A stretch of DNA of 6,172 bases from Bacteroidota bacterium. Lineage in GTDB: Bacteria; Bacteroidota; Bacteroidia; Chitinophagales; LD1. The position numbers and the translations under genes were made by a program. Each line of letters begins with the position of its first letter. The stretch's first letter is position 1. Location: contig JAEYZB010000261.1 in the NCBI GenBank assembly GCA_023428205.1, positions 1 to 6,172 on the forward strand, written 5' to 3'. Below the pieces are notes generated by a model that saw only the letters and a program-made list of their open reading frames with translations, had not been told where the DNA came from and ran no database searches. This document shows positions 1 through 6,165 of the stretch, piece after piece.

Positions 1-350
1 ACTTTGAAGTGGTGAAGCATCGTTGAATTTTCCGCTTGTTCGAGAGAAGCAATGAATACATTCTGCGATTTTAGCTCTTCTACTAACTGCAAAATATTTT
101 CGCGGTGTTCCCACACAACCGTTTCCGTAGCACCAAGCGCTGTTTTCTGAATATCGCGGTGCGGTGGAGTTCCCGTGATGCCGCACAAATAAATTCTTTC
201 AATACGAAACGCATCAGCCGTACGAAAAATAGAGCCTACGTTTAAATGCGAACGCACATTATCCAATATCAAAATGAGGGGGATTTTTTCGGCATCATGA
301 AATGCATCTTTGTCTAAGCGCCCTAACTCTTCGTTCAATAACTTTCTCAT
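1..350 (-). CDS. SpoU/TrmH-family RNA methyltransferase, N-terminal part (cut by the window edge)
   Basis: This gene probably encodes an S-adenosylmethionine-dependent RNA 2'-O-ribose methyltransferase of the SpoU (SPOUT) class acting on tRNA or rRNA. The first 116 residues are visible; the rest lies beyond position 1. Residues 33-46 (RSHLNVGSIFRTAD) are the SpoU motif 1, with the conserved Asn37 and the Arg43 that corresponds to the catalytic arginine in TrmH-like enzymes. A second family-typical stretch, IQKTALGATETVVW, spans residues 67-80. Motifs 2 and 3, which bind the cofactor in the trefoil knot, would be off the window, so activity and substrate cannot be judged. The ATG at 350-348 overlaps the era stop codon as ATGA, with AAGGA just before it, which suggests translational coupling to era. 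The family is clear; which nucleotide it modifies is not, so I give no gene symbol. Confidence 0.9.
   Translation of the reverse strand, partial: MRKLLNEELGRLDKDAFHDAEKIPLILILDNVRSHLNVGSIFRTADAFRIERIYLCGITGTPPHRDIQKTALGATETVVWEHRENILQLVEELKSQNVFIASLEQAENSTMLHHFK
347..350 (-). other. ATGA stop-start overlap between era and the methyltransferase gene
   Basis: On the minus strand the last era codons read AAG GAA TGA, and the ATG of the next gene is embedded as AATGAG. The four-base overlap fixes the downstream start and implies that a ribosome finishing era can restart on the methyltransferase gene. Confidence 0.85.
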
Positions 351-1234
351 TCCTTGTAACCAAATCGTTTTAAATCATTTTCATTATTACGCCAACCGTC
401 ACGCACTTTTACAAACAAATTCAGATATACTTTTTTGCCCAAAAACGCTTCCATCTCTTTTCGCGCTTCAATGCCGAGTTTGTTTATCGCTGCACCTTTC
501 GCGCCAATCACAATATTTTTTTGCGAATCGCGCTCGACATAAATAACACACCGAATCGTGTCCATTTTTTCCAGCTCTTTATATTCTTCGACTACCACTT
601 CGCACGAATAGGGAATTTCTTTTTCGTATTGCAAAAAGATTTTTTCGCGCACAATTTCCGACACGAAATAACGCGTATTTCTATCTGTCAGTGTTTCTTT
701 ATCGTAATATGGAGGGCTTTCTGGCAATAACTCTAAAATCATTTTGATGATACCGTCTACATTAAAATTCTCCTTTGCAGAAATGGCTAAAAAACGACTG
801 TTCGGAATGAGTGTTTCATAGAGCATTTGCAGTTTCGGCAACTCATTCTCTTTGCATAGATCCACTTTATTCAACAGCACAATTACGGGCAATTTCGACT
901 GATTACAATAATCAATTAATTTCTGCTGTTCGTCTGTTTTTTGATACTTATCTGTTATAAAAAGTAAAACATCTGCATCTTCCAGCGCTTCTTTCACAAA
1001 ACCATTCATACTTTGCTGGAGCGCATATGCCGGTTCATTAATGTAACCCGGTGTATCGGAGAAAACGATTTGATAATCTGCTTCATTTACAATGCCTATC
1101 AGCCGCCCACGCGTGGTTTGTGCCTTAGGCGACATGATTGCCAATCGTTCGCCCGTAAGGCGATTCATCAGCGTAGATTTGCCTACATTAGGCAATCCTA
1201 CAATATTTACGAAGCCCGCTTTGTGTGTATTCAT
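347..1234 (-). CDS. era: GTPase Era, 30S ribosomal subunit assembly factor
   Basis: Era is a GTPase that binds the 3' end of 16S rRNA and helps mature the 30S subunit. The 295-residue protein has every expected part: G1 GLPNVGKS (13-20), the G2 threonines around 40-41, G3 DTPG (60-63), G4 NKVD (122-125) and G5 SAK (152-154). A C-terminal KH domain follows, with GAKG as its GxxG loop (244-247) and then the INKLGIEARKEME helix. Length is normal for Era (about 290-300). The frame is open 12 codons further upstream to a TTG, but that stretch (PYPNYIFFFCS) is unlike Era and lies in the divergent promoter region. The ATG at 1234 places the G1 motif at the usual distance from the N terminus. The leader is T-rich with no clear Shine-Dalgarno sequence. 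Only 62 bases separate this start from the divergent tRNA gene; TATATTTT at 1255-1248 is a possible but imperfect -7 element, with no matching -33 element. Confidence 0.96.
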   Translation of the reverse strand: MNTHKAGFVNIVGLPNVGKSTLMNRLTGERLAIMSPKAQTTRGRLIGIVNEADYQIVFSDTPGYINEPAYALQQSMNGFVKEALEDADVLLFITDKYQKTDEQQKLIDYCNQSKLPVIVLLNKVDLCKENELPKLQMLYETLIPNSRFLAISAKENFNVDGIIKMILELLPESPPYYDKETLTDRNTRYFVSEIVREKIFLQYEKEIPYSCEVVVEEYKELEKMDTIRCVIYVERDSQKNIVIGAKGAAINKLGIEARKEMEAFLGKKVYLNLFVKVRDGWRNNENDLKRFGYKE

Positions 1235-1256
1235 GCTGCAAAAAAAGAAAATATAA

Positions 1257-1287
1257 TTTGGATACGGCAAAAAGTATCATACATTTG
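1257..1287 (+). promoter_or_regulatory. Bacteroidota-type sigma-ABfr promoter for tRNA-fMet
   Basis: TTTG at 1257-1260 and TACATTTG at 1280-1287 match the Bacteroidota -33 (TTTG) and -7 (TAnnTTTG) consensus exactly, separated by 19 bases, the preferred spacing. Transcription would start a few bases before the mature tRNA 5' end at 1297, leaving a very short leader for RNase P to remove. The element also lies inside the 5' region of the divergent era gene. Confidence 0.85.
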
Positions 1288-1296
1288 CGCCCACAT

Positions 1297-1368
<72 letters not shown>

Positions 1369-1370
1369 CT

Positions 1371-1403
1371 AAAAGCTTCTATATTTTTTATAGGGGCTTT
1401 TTT
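1371..1403 (+). terminator. Intrinsic terminator of the tRNA-fMet transcript
   Basis: A 13-bp hairpin pairs 1371-1383 with 1389-1401, including two G-T wobbles, around a five-T loop. The 3' arm ends in GCTTTTTT. It starts two bases after the tRNA discriminator base, so it is well placed to end the tRNA transcript. The stem is A/T-rich, which makes it weaker than the next hairpin. Confidence 0.75.
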
Positions 1404-1428
1404 ATTTTGCGAAATGTTTACGGTCTAA

Positions 1429-1472
1429 TTTAAAAAGAAAAGCAGGATAATTGCCCTGCTTTTCTTTTTAAA
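1429..1472. terminator. Bidirectional terminator, perfect 18-bp inverted repeat
   Basis: Positions 1429-1446 pair perfectly with 1455-1472 around an eight-base loop. The core GCAGG/CCTGC is flanked by A4-G-A5 on one side and T4-C-T5 on the other, so either strand gives a GC-capped hairpin followed by a T-rich tract. It lies 10 bases beyond the stop of the minus-strand secreted-protein gene and downstream of the plus-strand tRNA, so it can separate the two convergent units. Confidence 0.85.
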
Positions 1473-1481
1473 CGTCCTCGC

Positions 1482-1904
1482 TTACTTAGTCCCTAAATAA
1501 ACCTTGTTACCGCTTTTATCTAAATAGTAGTTTCCACCGCGCACACCAATATAAACCGTTTCGCCTTTAGGCCCTTTCAAGGCTTTGTTGATTTTATCGC
1601 CTGTTTTTGTGCGAGCATCGGCATTGGCACGCTTTGCCGGCTCTCCTGCTTTTGCAGCTTCGCCTTTAGTCTTAGCCTCTGCTTTGTTTTCAGCAGCCCT
1701 CGCTTTTCCCGCTGCGGATTGAGTAGCTCCATTTGCTTTTGAGGCTTCGCCTTTAGTTGCTTTTTCTACATTGGCTTTTTTCGTCTCCCCTTTTTTCGTT
1801 TCTTGAGTAGCGGCTACTTTAGCATTTGCGGCTGCTTGCGCTGATGCGAAATTGACAGTTACGGCCAATAGAGCCGCAGCCAATAATAATTTTACTTTTT
1901 TCAT
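1482..1904 (-). CDS. Small secreted Lys/Ala-rich protein with a C-terminal GxRGGxYYxxxxGxKxY motif
   Basis: I do not recognise this 140-residue protein as a named gene. Residues 1-23 form a Sec signal peptide: MKK, a hydrophobic core (LLLAAALLAVTV), then ASA before Gln23, a plausible signal peptidase I site. There is no lipobox cysteine, so it should be periplasmic or released. Residues 24-110 are low-complexity and rich in Ala, Lys, Glu, Thr and Gly, with loose repeats of TKGEA-KA type. They look disordered or helical, and resemble LEA-like or histone H1-like composition, but this is composition only. Residues 117-138 hold a compact motif (VYIG, RGG, YYLDKSGNKVYLG) resembling the short TGPRGGKYYI-type domain that I recall from Bacteroidota hypothetical proteins and the PBCV basic adaptor family; that match is from memory. 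The frame is open to a TTG at 1913, but the ATG at 1904 gives a normal signal peptide. No convincing promoter was found. It is followed directly by a strong terminator, so it is probably monocistronic. Confidence 0.85.
   Translation of the reverse strand: MKKVKLLLAAALLAVTVNFASAQAAANAKVAATQETKKGETKKANVEKATKGEASKANGATQSAAGKARAAENKAEAKTKGEAAKAGEPAKRANADARTKTGDKINKALKGPKGETVYIGVRGGNYYLDKSGNKVYLGTK
1648..1757. repeat. Imperfect 23-bp direct repeat within the Lys/Ala-rich coding region
   Basis: Positions 1648-1670 and 1735-1757 are identical at 21 of 23 bases, including a shared 14-base block GCTTCGCCTTTAGT. The offset is 87 bases, exactly 29 codons, and both copies encode TKGEA followed by A or S and KA. 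This suggests in-frame duplication within the low-complexity region. Confidence 0.7.
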
Positions 1905-2103
1905 TGCTTTCAATTTTTAATGTTTATAAATGTGAGTCGAAGGTAAAACAAACTACGCACTATTTTCGCTTCTCGATTGGTTTATATTTTTTTTAAGACA
2001 AGACCATCTCTACTACCGTAATCATAATAAAGCAATTCTCCAAAAGACGAACACATTTTGTCTTATAGCCTCTATATTGTATCCAAGTGGGTGAAAAAAA
2101 CGA

Positions 2104-2155
2104 GGTCACTGAGCATAGTCGAAGTGCGGTGCATTGAGTTTATCGAAATGAGCAC
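2104..2155. repeat. Pair of REP-like intergenic palindromes
   Basis: Two related units lie side by side. Unit 1 at 2107-2126 reads CACTGAGC, four bases, TCGAAGTG. Unit 2 at 2132-2150 reads CATTGAG, four bases, ATCGAAATG, and is further flanked by GTGC and GCAC. Each has complementary ends (CACT/AGTG, CATT/AATG) around a GAG...TCGA core, so each can form a short imperfect hairpin. The CACTGAGC-N-TCGAAGTG pattern is one I recall as a frequent intergenic repeat in Bacteroidota genomes. Its abundance in this genome cannot be seen from one window. It lies just beyond the ftsZ terminator, a typical place for REP elements. Confidence 0.65.
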
Positions 2156-2164
2156 GTTTAGCAT

Positions 2165-2196
2165 AAAAAAAGCCCCAAACTTTTGCTTGGGGCTTT
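2165..2196 (-). terminator. Intrinsic terminator downstream of ftsZ
   Basis: On the minus strand AAAGCCCCAA (2196-2187) pairs with TTGGGGCTTT (2178-2169) to give a 10-bp stem with an eight-base loop, and the transcript continues into a run of seven T (2171-2165). It begins 19 bases after the ftsZ stop codon, so it closes the ftsQ-ftsA-ftsZ transcript and probably the whole dcw operon. Confidence 0.88.
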
Positions 2197-2215
2197 CGAG
2201 ATAAACAAGGAATGG

Positions 2216-3874
2216 TTAATCTACATTATCGTGCAAAAACGTATTGTTTTGCTTGATTTCAGGACGTTGATTCAAAAAATCTTCCGAAACAGTGAATTGC
2301 GACATGTGTTTTTCTTGTGATGGCAAAGTTGAGTTTTCGATGTTGATCCCTTGTCGCATATAAGCCGGAGTACTTTCTAATTCACTTATATTTTGCTTGT
2401 TCAAATTACGGAAACCCAACTGATTCAAAATACGTTTGCGATCAATCAATTCTTTGTTTTGTATTTCCGTGTTCAATGGCGTGTATGATTTTTCAATGTT
2501 CGTAACGAACATATCCTCTTCTTTTTCTGTCTTTTCATTCACGAACGAGGGCTGCTCTTCCAATGGCGTTTCTTCCAGAGTCATTTCAGCTAATTCTTCG
2601 CTCTCTGTGGCCATAAACTCATTATTCACTTCCAGTTCAAAAGAAATCGTTTCGCTCGTTTCTGTCGCAAAACTAAATAGCGATTGTTCTGTTTCTTCTT
2701 TCTGCAAATCTTCCGCAGTAATCATTGGCTCTTCTTCCAAAGAATGTACGAGCGTGTTATTAGTCGGCAATACTTCAACTACTTGGTCTTTTGTTTCCGC
2801 AACGATTTCTTTTACTTCCGGTTTCACTTCCGAAACCGTTTCCTTCACCTCGTTTTTTTCAACCAGTTCGTGAACAATTCGGTTTGTTGTTTGCGTAAAT
2901 GTCGGTTTACCTGTCGCTTCAAATCCTGTCGCCACCAACACTACCGATAATTTATTTTCCAATGTTTCATCGACACAAGTACCAAAAATAATATCTGTAT
3001 CTTTTGCTACATCTTGGATATATTCGTTAATCTCTGTAATCTCATCTATTGTAGGCTCATCTAAACCATACGAAATATTCATCAGAATTTTTTTCGCTCC
3101 ACGAATATCGCTATCGTTCAAAAGTGGTGAATTTAACGCTCCTTGAATGGCTTTCATTGCACGTCCTTCACCTTCTGCCGTAGCACAACCGATAATCGCA
3201 GCTCCGGAATCTTTCATTACATGTTTCAAATCGGCAAAATCAATATTGATAAAGCCGGGTACGGTAATAATTTCTGAAATGCTTTTCGCTGCCAATGTCA
3301 ATATATTATTTGCGTGATTGAACGCATCAGACTGTTTGGCATTGCCATACATTTCGCGGATTTTGTCATTTGAAATCACTAAAATCGCATCTACATAACC
3401 TTTCAGTTTTTCAATACCTTCCAATGCCTGAGCAAACTTACGTTTCCCTTCAAATGAAAAAGGAGTGGTAACAATTCCCACCGTCAGAATTCGCATTTCA
3501 CGCGCTACCTTCGCTACTACAGGAGCACCGCCTGTTCCTGTACCACCGCCCATTCCGGCAGTTACGAAAACCATTTTCGTGTTTTTACTCAAAAGTTGGC
3601 GAACCTCTTCTTCCGATTCTACGGTAGCTTGTGCTCCAACCTCAGGATTTGAACCTGCACCCAAACCTTGTGTAAGCTCCGGCCCTAATTGAATTTTATT
3701 AGGAACAGGACTTAATGCCAACGCTTGCGAATCGGTATTACATATCACAAAATTCACGCCAACAATGCCTTGACGGTACATGTGGTTCACGGCATTACTT
3801 CCGCCACCGCCCACACCAAAAACTTTGATGATAGAGGCTTGCTCTTTGGGCAGGTCAAATTGTAAGGTAGTCAT
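2216..3874 (-). CDS. ftsZ: Cell division protein FtsZ
   Basis: FtsZ is the tubulin-like GTPase that polymerises at midcell into the Z ring and recruits the divisome. In this 552-residue protein the GTP-binding domain shows GGGGSNAVNHM (22-32) and the tubulin signature GGGTGTG (109-115). The T7 synergy loop is NIDFADL (210-216), with catalytic-type Asp212 and Asp215. The globular part ends near residue 320 (VVLVATGFEATG). A long acidic linker of roughly 170 residues, rich in Glu, Val and Thr, follows. Conserved tail segments come next: PAYMRQG (503-509), probably the FtsA-binding peptide, then a terminal FLHDNVD (546-552), which I recall as conserved in Bacteroidota FtsZ. The length well exceeds E. 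coli FtsZ (383) because of the linker and tail. The ATG at 3874 lies 26 bases after ftsA in an A/T-rich gap without a Shine-Dalgarno sequence. All key residues are present. Confidence 0.98.
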   Translation of the reverse strand: MTTLQFDLPKEQASIIKVFGVGGGGSNAVNHMYRQGIVGVNFVICNTDSQALALSPVPNKIQLGPELTQGLGAGSNPEVGAQATVESEEEVRQLLSKNTKMVFVTAGMGGGTGTGGAPVVAKVAREMRILTVGIVTTPFSFEGKRKFAQALEGIEKLKGYVDAILVISNDKIREMYGNAKQSDAFNHANNILTLAAKSISEIITVPGFINIDFADLKHVMKDSGAAIIGCATAEGEGRAMKAIQGALNSPLLNDSDIRGAKKILMNISYGLDEPTIDEITEINEYIQDVAKDTDIIFGTCVDETLENKLSVVLVATGFEATGKPTFTQTTNRIVHELVEKNEVKETVSEVKPEVKEIVAETKDQVVEVLPTNNTLVHSLEEEPMITAEDLQKEETEQSLFSFATETSETISFELEVNNEFMATESEELAEMTLEETPLEEQPSFVNEKTEKEEDMFVTNIEKSYTPLNTEIQNKELIDRKRILNQLGFRNLNKQNISELESTPAYMRQGINIENSTLPSQEKHMSQFTVSEDFLNQRPEIKQNNTFLHDNVD

Positions 3875-3900
3875 ACTTATTTATTTTATGTTTTAAAAAA

Positions 3901-5331
3901 TTATTGTTCAAAATCGTTGTGAATACTATCATCCTTAAACCAGTCTTTGGCAGATTTCGCCCACGCTGACCAAAATGGCTTAGATCTTTCTTTACGAGGC
4001 TGTTCGTAATAGGTTGTTTGCTCTTCCTCCTTTTCTACCATCGTTTCTACCATCTCTTTTTCCGCTTCCACTATCGGTGCGACAGAAATCGATTGTTCAG
4101 GAACAACTTGTTTTATGACAGGCTCAGCTACAATAGCTTCTTCTTCTACAAAACGCAATTTGCCTTCTTCACGCAAATCATCATATCCTTTAATAATCAA
4201 ACCAATCCCCGTAGAAAGAATCGGGTTTTTCAATTGATCACTGTTTTTCGCCAAGTATTCTGTCGGCAGACCCACACGTGTCGGCAAGCCTGTGTGATAT
4301 TCCACAAACTGAGTCAAATGGCGCAGTTGCGAACCTCCACCCGTTACCACAATTCCTGCAATCAGTTTTTTAGAATAGCCTGATGATTTGATTTCAAAAA
4401 ATACGTGTTGGAAAATCTCTTCCAATCGCGCACTGATAATTCTCGACAATGTGATAACTGAAATTTCTTTATGCGCACGACCTGCAATTCCCGGAATAGA
4501 AATAATTTCGTTTTCACTCAAACCGTGTTCCAACGCGTGCCCGAAACGTACTTTTAATTTTTCTGCTTGTTTTTTCAATACAGAACAACCTGTTTTAATA
4601 TCTTCTGTCAAAATATTTCCCGCTAATGGAATTACGGCCGTGTGACGAATCACGTTTTCTTGAAATATTGCAATATCTGTTGTGCCTCCGCCAATATCAA
4701 CAAGAACAACACCCGCTTCCAATTCATCTTCACTCAACACCGAGGCCGATGAAGCAAGTGGCTCTAAAATCAATCCTGCACTTTTCAATCCTGCACGCTC
4801 CACACATTTAATGATGTTTTGTGCAGCTGCTACTTTTCCGGTAATGATGTGAAAGTTTGCAGAAAGTCGGCTTCCGCACATTCCCACAGGATTTTTCGGC
4901 ACAGGCTGATTGTCAATTGTAAATTCTTGCGGCAAAACGTGAATAATTCTTTCACCCGGATTCACGGCAATTTTGCGCATATCGTCAATCATTGAGCGAA
5001 TATGCGATTCTACCACTTCCGTGTCAGGTGCGCCCAACATATTGATGCCGTTGTTTTGCATGCTGGAAATATGTTCGCCTGCAATACCCACATACACTTC
5101 GTGAATTTTCATTCCCGATTGTTTCTCTGCTTCCGCAACAGCTTGTTTAATGGAATTGACGGTAAGTTCAATATTCACCACTTCTCCTCGCGCCACACCT
5201 TGCGAATCGGCTTTGCCGACACCAAGAATGTGGATTTTTCCAAATTCATCCATTTGCCCTACAATTGCGGCAATTTTGGTAGTTCCAATATCCAAGCCGA
5301 CTACTACTTGATACTTTTTACTTGGGTTCAT
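3901..5331 (-). CDS. ftsA: Cell division protein FtsA
   Basis: FtsA is an actin-like ATPase that tethers FtsZ to the cytoplasmic membrane and signals to later divisome proteins. The 476-residue protein shows the actin-fold ATP motifs: phosphate 1 GLDIGTTKI (12-20), phosphate 2 DIGGGTTD (212-219) and the adenosine motif VTGGGSQL (329-336). The FtsA-specific 1C subdomain should occupy about residues 84-165 (VGIAGEHIS onward). After the core ends near 385, an acidic, low-complexity linker (about 395-440) leads to a basic and aromatic stretch, SKPFWSAWAKSAKDWFKDD (450-468). Its Trp and Phe residues fit an amphipathic membrane-targeting helix. It is about 55 residues longer than E. coli FtsA, mostly in the linker. 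The ATG at 5331 follows ftsQ by 24 bases, without a clear Shine-Dalgarno sequence. The position between ftsQ and ftsZ confirms the call. Confidence 0.98.
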   Translation of the reverse strand: MNPSKKYQVVVGLDIGTTKIAAIVGQMDEFGKIHILGVGKADSQGVARGEVVNIELTVNSIKQAVAEAEKQSGMKIHEVYVGIAGEHISSMQNNGINMLGAPDTEVVESHIRSMIDDMRKIAVNPGERIIHVLPQEFTIDNQPVPKNPVGMCGSRLSANFHIITGKVAAAQNIIKCVERAGLKSAGLILEPLASSASVLSEDELEAGVVLVDIGGGTTDIAIFQENVIRHTAVIPLAGNILTEDIKTGCSVLKKQAEKLKVRFGHALEHGLSENEIISIPGIAGRAHKEISVITLSRIISARLEEIFQHVFFEIKSSGYSKKLIAGIVVTGGGSQLRHLTQFVEYHTGLPTRVGLPTEYLAKNSDQLKNPILSTGIGLIIKGYDDLREEGKLRFVEEEAIVAEPVIKQVVPEQSISVAPIVEAEKEMVETMVEKEEEQTTYYEQPRKERSKPFWSAWAKSAKDWFKDDSIHNDFEQ

Positions 5332-5355
5332 ATTATTTTTTATTCGTTTTGTTTT

Positions 5356-6165
5356 CTATTTAATTGAGTCTTTCGATGCCGATCCGTCCGCTATTGTTGC
5401 GGAAACCTGATTCGCAATGCTGATGTTCAATCGCGAATATTTTCCCCAGCCTTTCTGCGCCATTACATCACGGTAGAACGTTTTTAAATTCTCAAAACGC
5501 GCCTTCATTTTTTCATCCACTTTCCCAAAGTGCACCGTGTGACAACACATTTTCGGCACAAGGTCGAAACTGCCATCTTCGTTCACATAAATATGATCAA
5601 TGAGCGAGCACAGGGCACTGTCTTTCGTGATATATTGCGTCAATTCAAATAACTGCTTTCCCACTATACTATCTCCTTCCACATCGTCATACGTTTGTAC
5701 AAAGCCGATCGCAAGCGGTACTTTGGTTGTAAAAGTATTATGTAGCGGCATTTTAACCTGCTCTTCACTTAAATAGAAACTAACACCGTCATTGTTGATT
5801 ACACGCAACAGCGGTGTACGCTGAACGATCTTTGCGTGAACAGCATGTTTTTGGTCATAATAAATCTCCGCATTTTTGATATACGGATTTTTCTCCAGCG
5901 ACTTTTCTAAGGTGCTGAAATCAATAGCTGATAAGCGTTTCCCTATGATTGAGCGACCTGATAAATGCGTAATTTCATTTTCCACTTCCTGCTCATCTAT
6001 CAACTGCATAAAAGGGGAATGCTGTACTTCTGTATGTACAGCAGAACATACAACCAAATTTTGTTTATTCACAGCTGCTGTTACAGCAACGCAGAAACTT
6101 GCAACTACTGCTAAAACAAACAGCAACTGCATAATGCGTTTTACTATGAATAAAAATCTTTTCAC
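5356..6165 (-). CDS. ftsQ: Cell division protein FtsQ/DivIB
   Basis: FtsQ is a bitopic inner-membrane protein that bridges the cytoplasmic ring and the periplasmic septal peptidoglycan machinery (FtsB/FtsL, FtsW/FtsI). The 269-residue protein has a short basic N terminus (MKRFLFIVKR), one transmembrane segment at about 11-31, and a periplasmic part. That part contains a POTRA-like region (about 37-112, including GRSIIGKRLSAIDFSTLEKSL and NPYIKNAEIYY), the QRTPLLRV segment (115-122) and a beta domain ending in YSRLNISIANQV. The sequence is of the divergent Bacteroidota type, so position just before ftsA adds weight. The start is a GTG at 6165-6163. The two preceding in-frame codons are both TAG, so the frame cannot extend further, and the next ATG (residue 12) would remove the basic residues before the membrane segment. 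The gene therefore appears complete, ending in TAG. Confidence 0.93.
   Translation of the reverse strand: MKRFLFIVKRIMQLLFVLAVVASFCVAVTAAVNKQNLVVCSAVHTEVQHSPFMQLIDEQEVENEITHLSGRSIIGKRLSAIDFSTLEKSLEKNPYIKNAEIYYDQKHAVHAKIVQRTPLLRVINNDGVSFYLSEEQVKMPLHNTFTTKVPLAIGFVQTYDDVEGDSIVGKQLFELTQYITKDSALCSLIDHIYVNEDGSFDLVPKMCCHTVHFGKVDEKMKARFENLKTFYRDVMAQKGWGKYSRLNISIANQVSATIADGSASKDSIK

Larger units (their letters stand above)
1905..2215. other. Gene-free interval between the ftsZ terminator and the secreted-protein gene
   Basis: About 310 bases hold no credible reading frame or RNA gene. The identifiable contents are the ftsZ terminator (2165-2196) and the REP-like palindrome pair (2104-2155). The rest (1905-2103) is A/T-rich and should contain the minus-strand promoter and leader of the secreted-protein gene. 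I could not find a proper TTTG plus TAnnTTTG pair there; TAGTTTG around 1944-1950 is one base short of the -7 consensus and lacks a correctly spaced -33 element. Confidence 0.6.

Noticed and set aside
310..730. Two plus-strand open frames of 78 and 69 codons opposite era
   Set aside because: They are antisense shadows of the Era KH domain region with no recognisable features.
1235..1270. Twelve-codon N-terminal extension of Era from a TTG
   Set aside because: It is hydrophobic, unlike Era, and overlaps the divergent tRNA promoter; the ATG at 1234 fits the family.
2044..2064. Small inverted repeat AAGAC...GTCTT as a regulatory hairpin
   Set aside because: A five-base stem with an 11-base loop in A/T-rich DNA is expected by chance.
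2104..2155. CRISPR remnant or phage attachment site
   Set aside because: There are only two short degenerate palindromic units with no spacer of regular length, and no integrase or cas gene nearby.
2436..2950. Plus-strand open frames (145 and 88 codons) opposite the ftsZ linker
   Set aside because: They are antisense to a well-supported gene, are Ser/Phe-rich as expected from the complement of Glu/Lys/Thr codons, and show no domain.
4018..5367. Plus-strand open frames opposite ftsA
   Set aside because: All lie antisense to the complete ftsA gene and have compositions expected of antisense reading.
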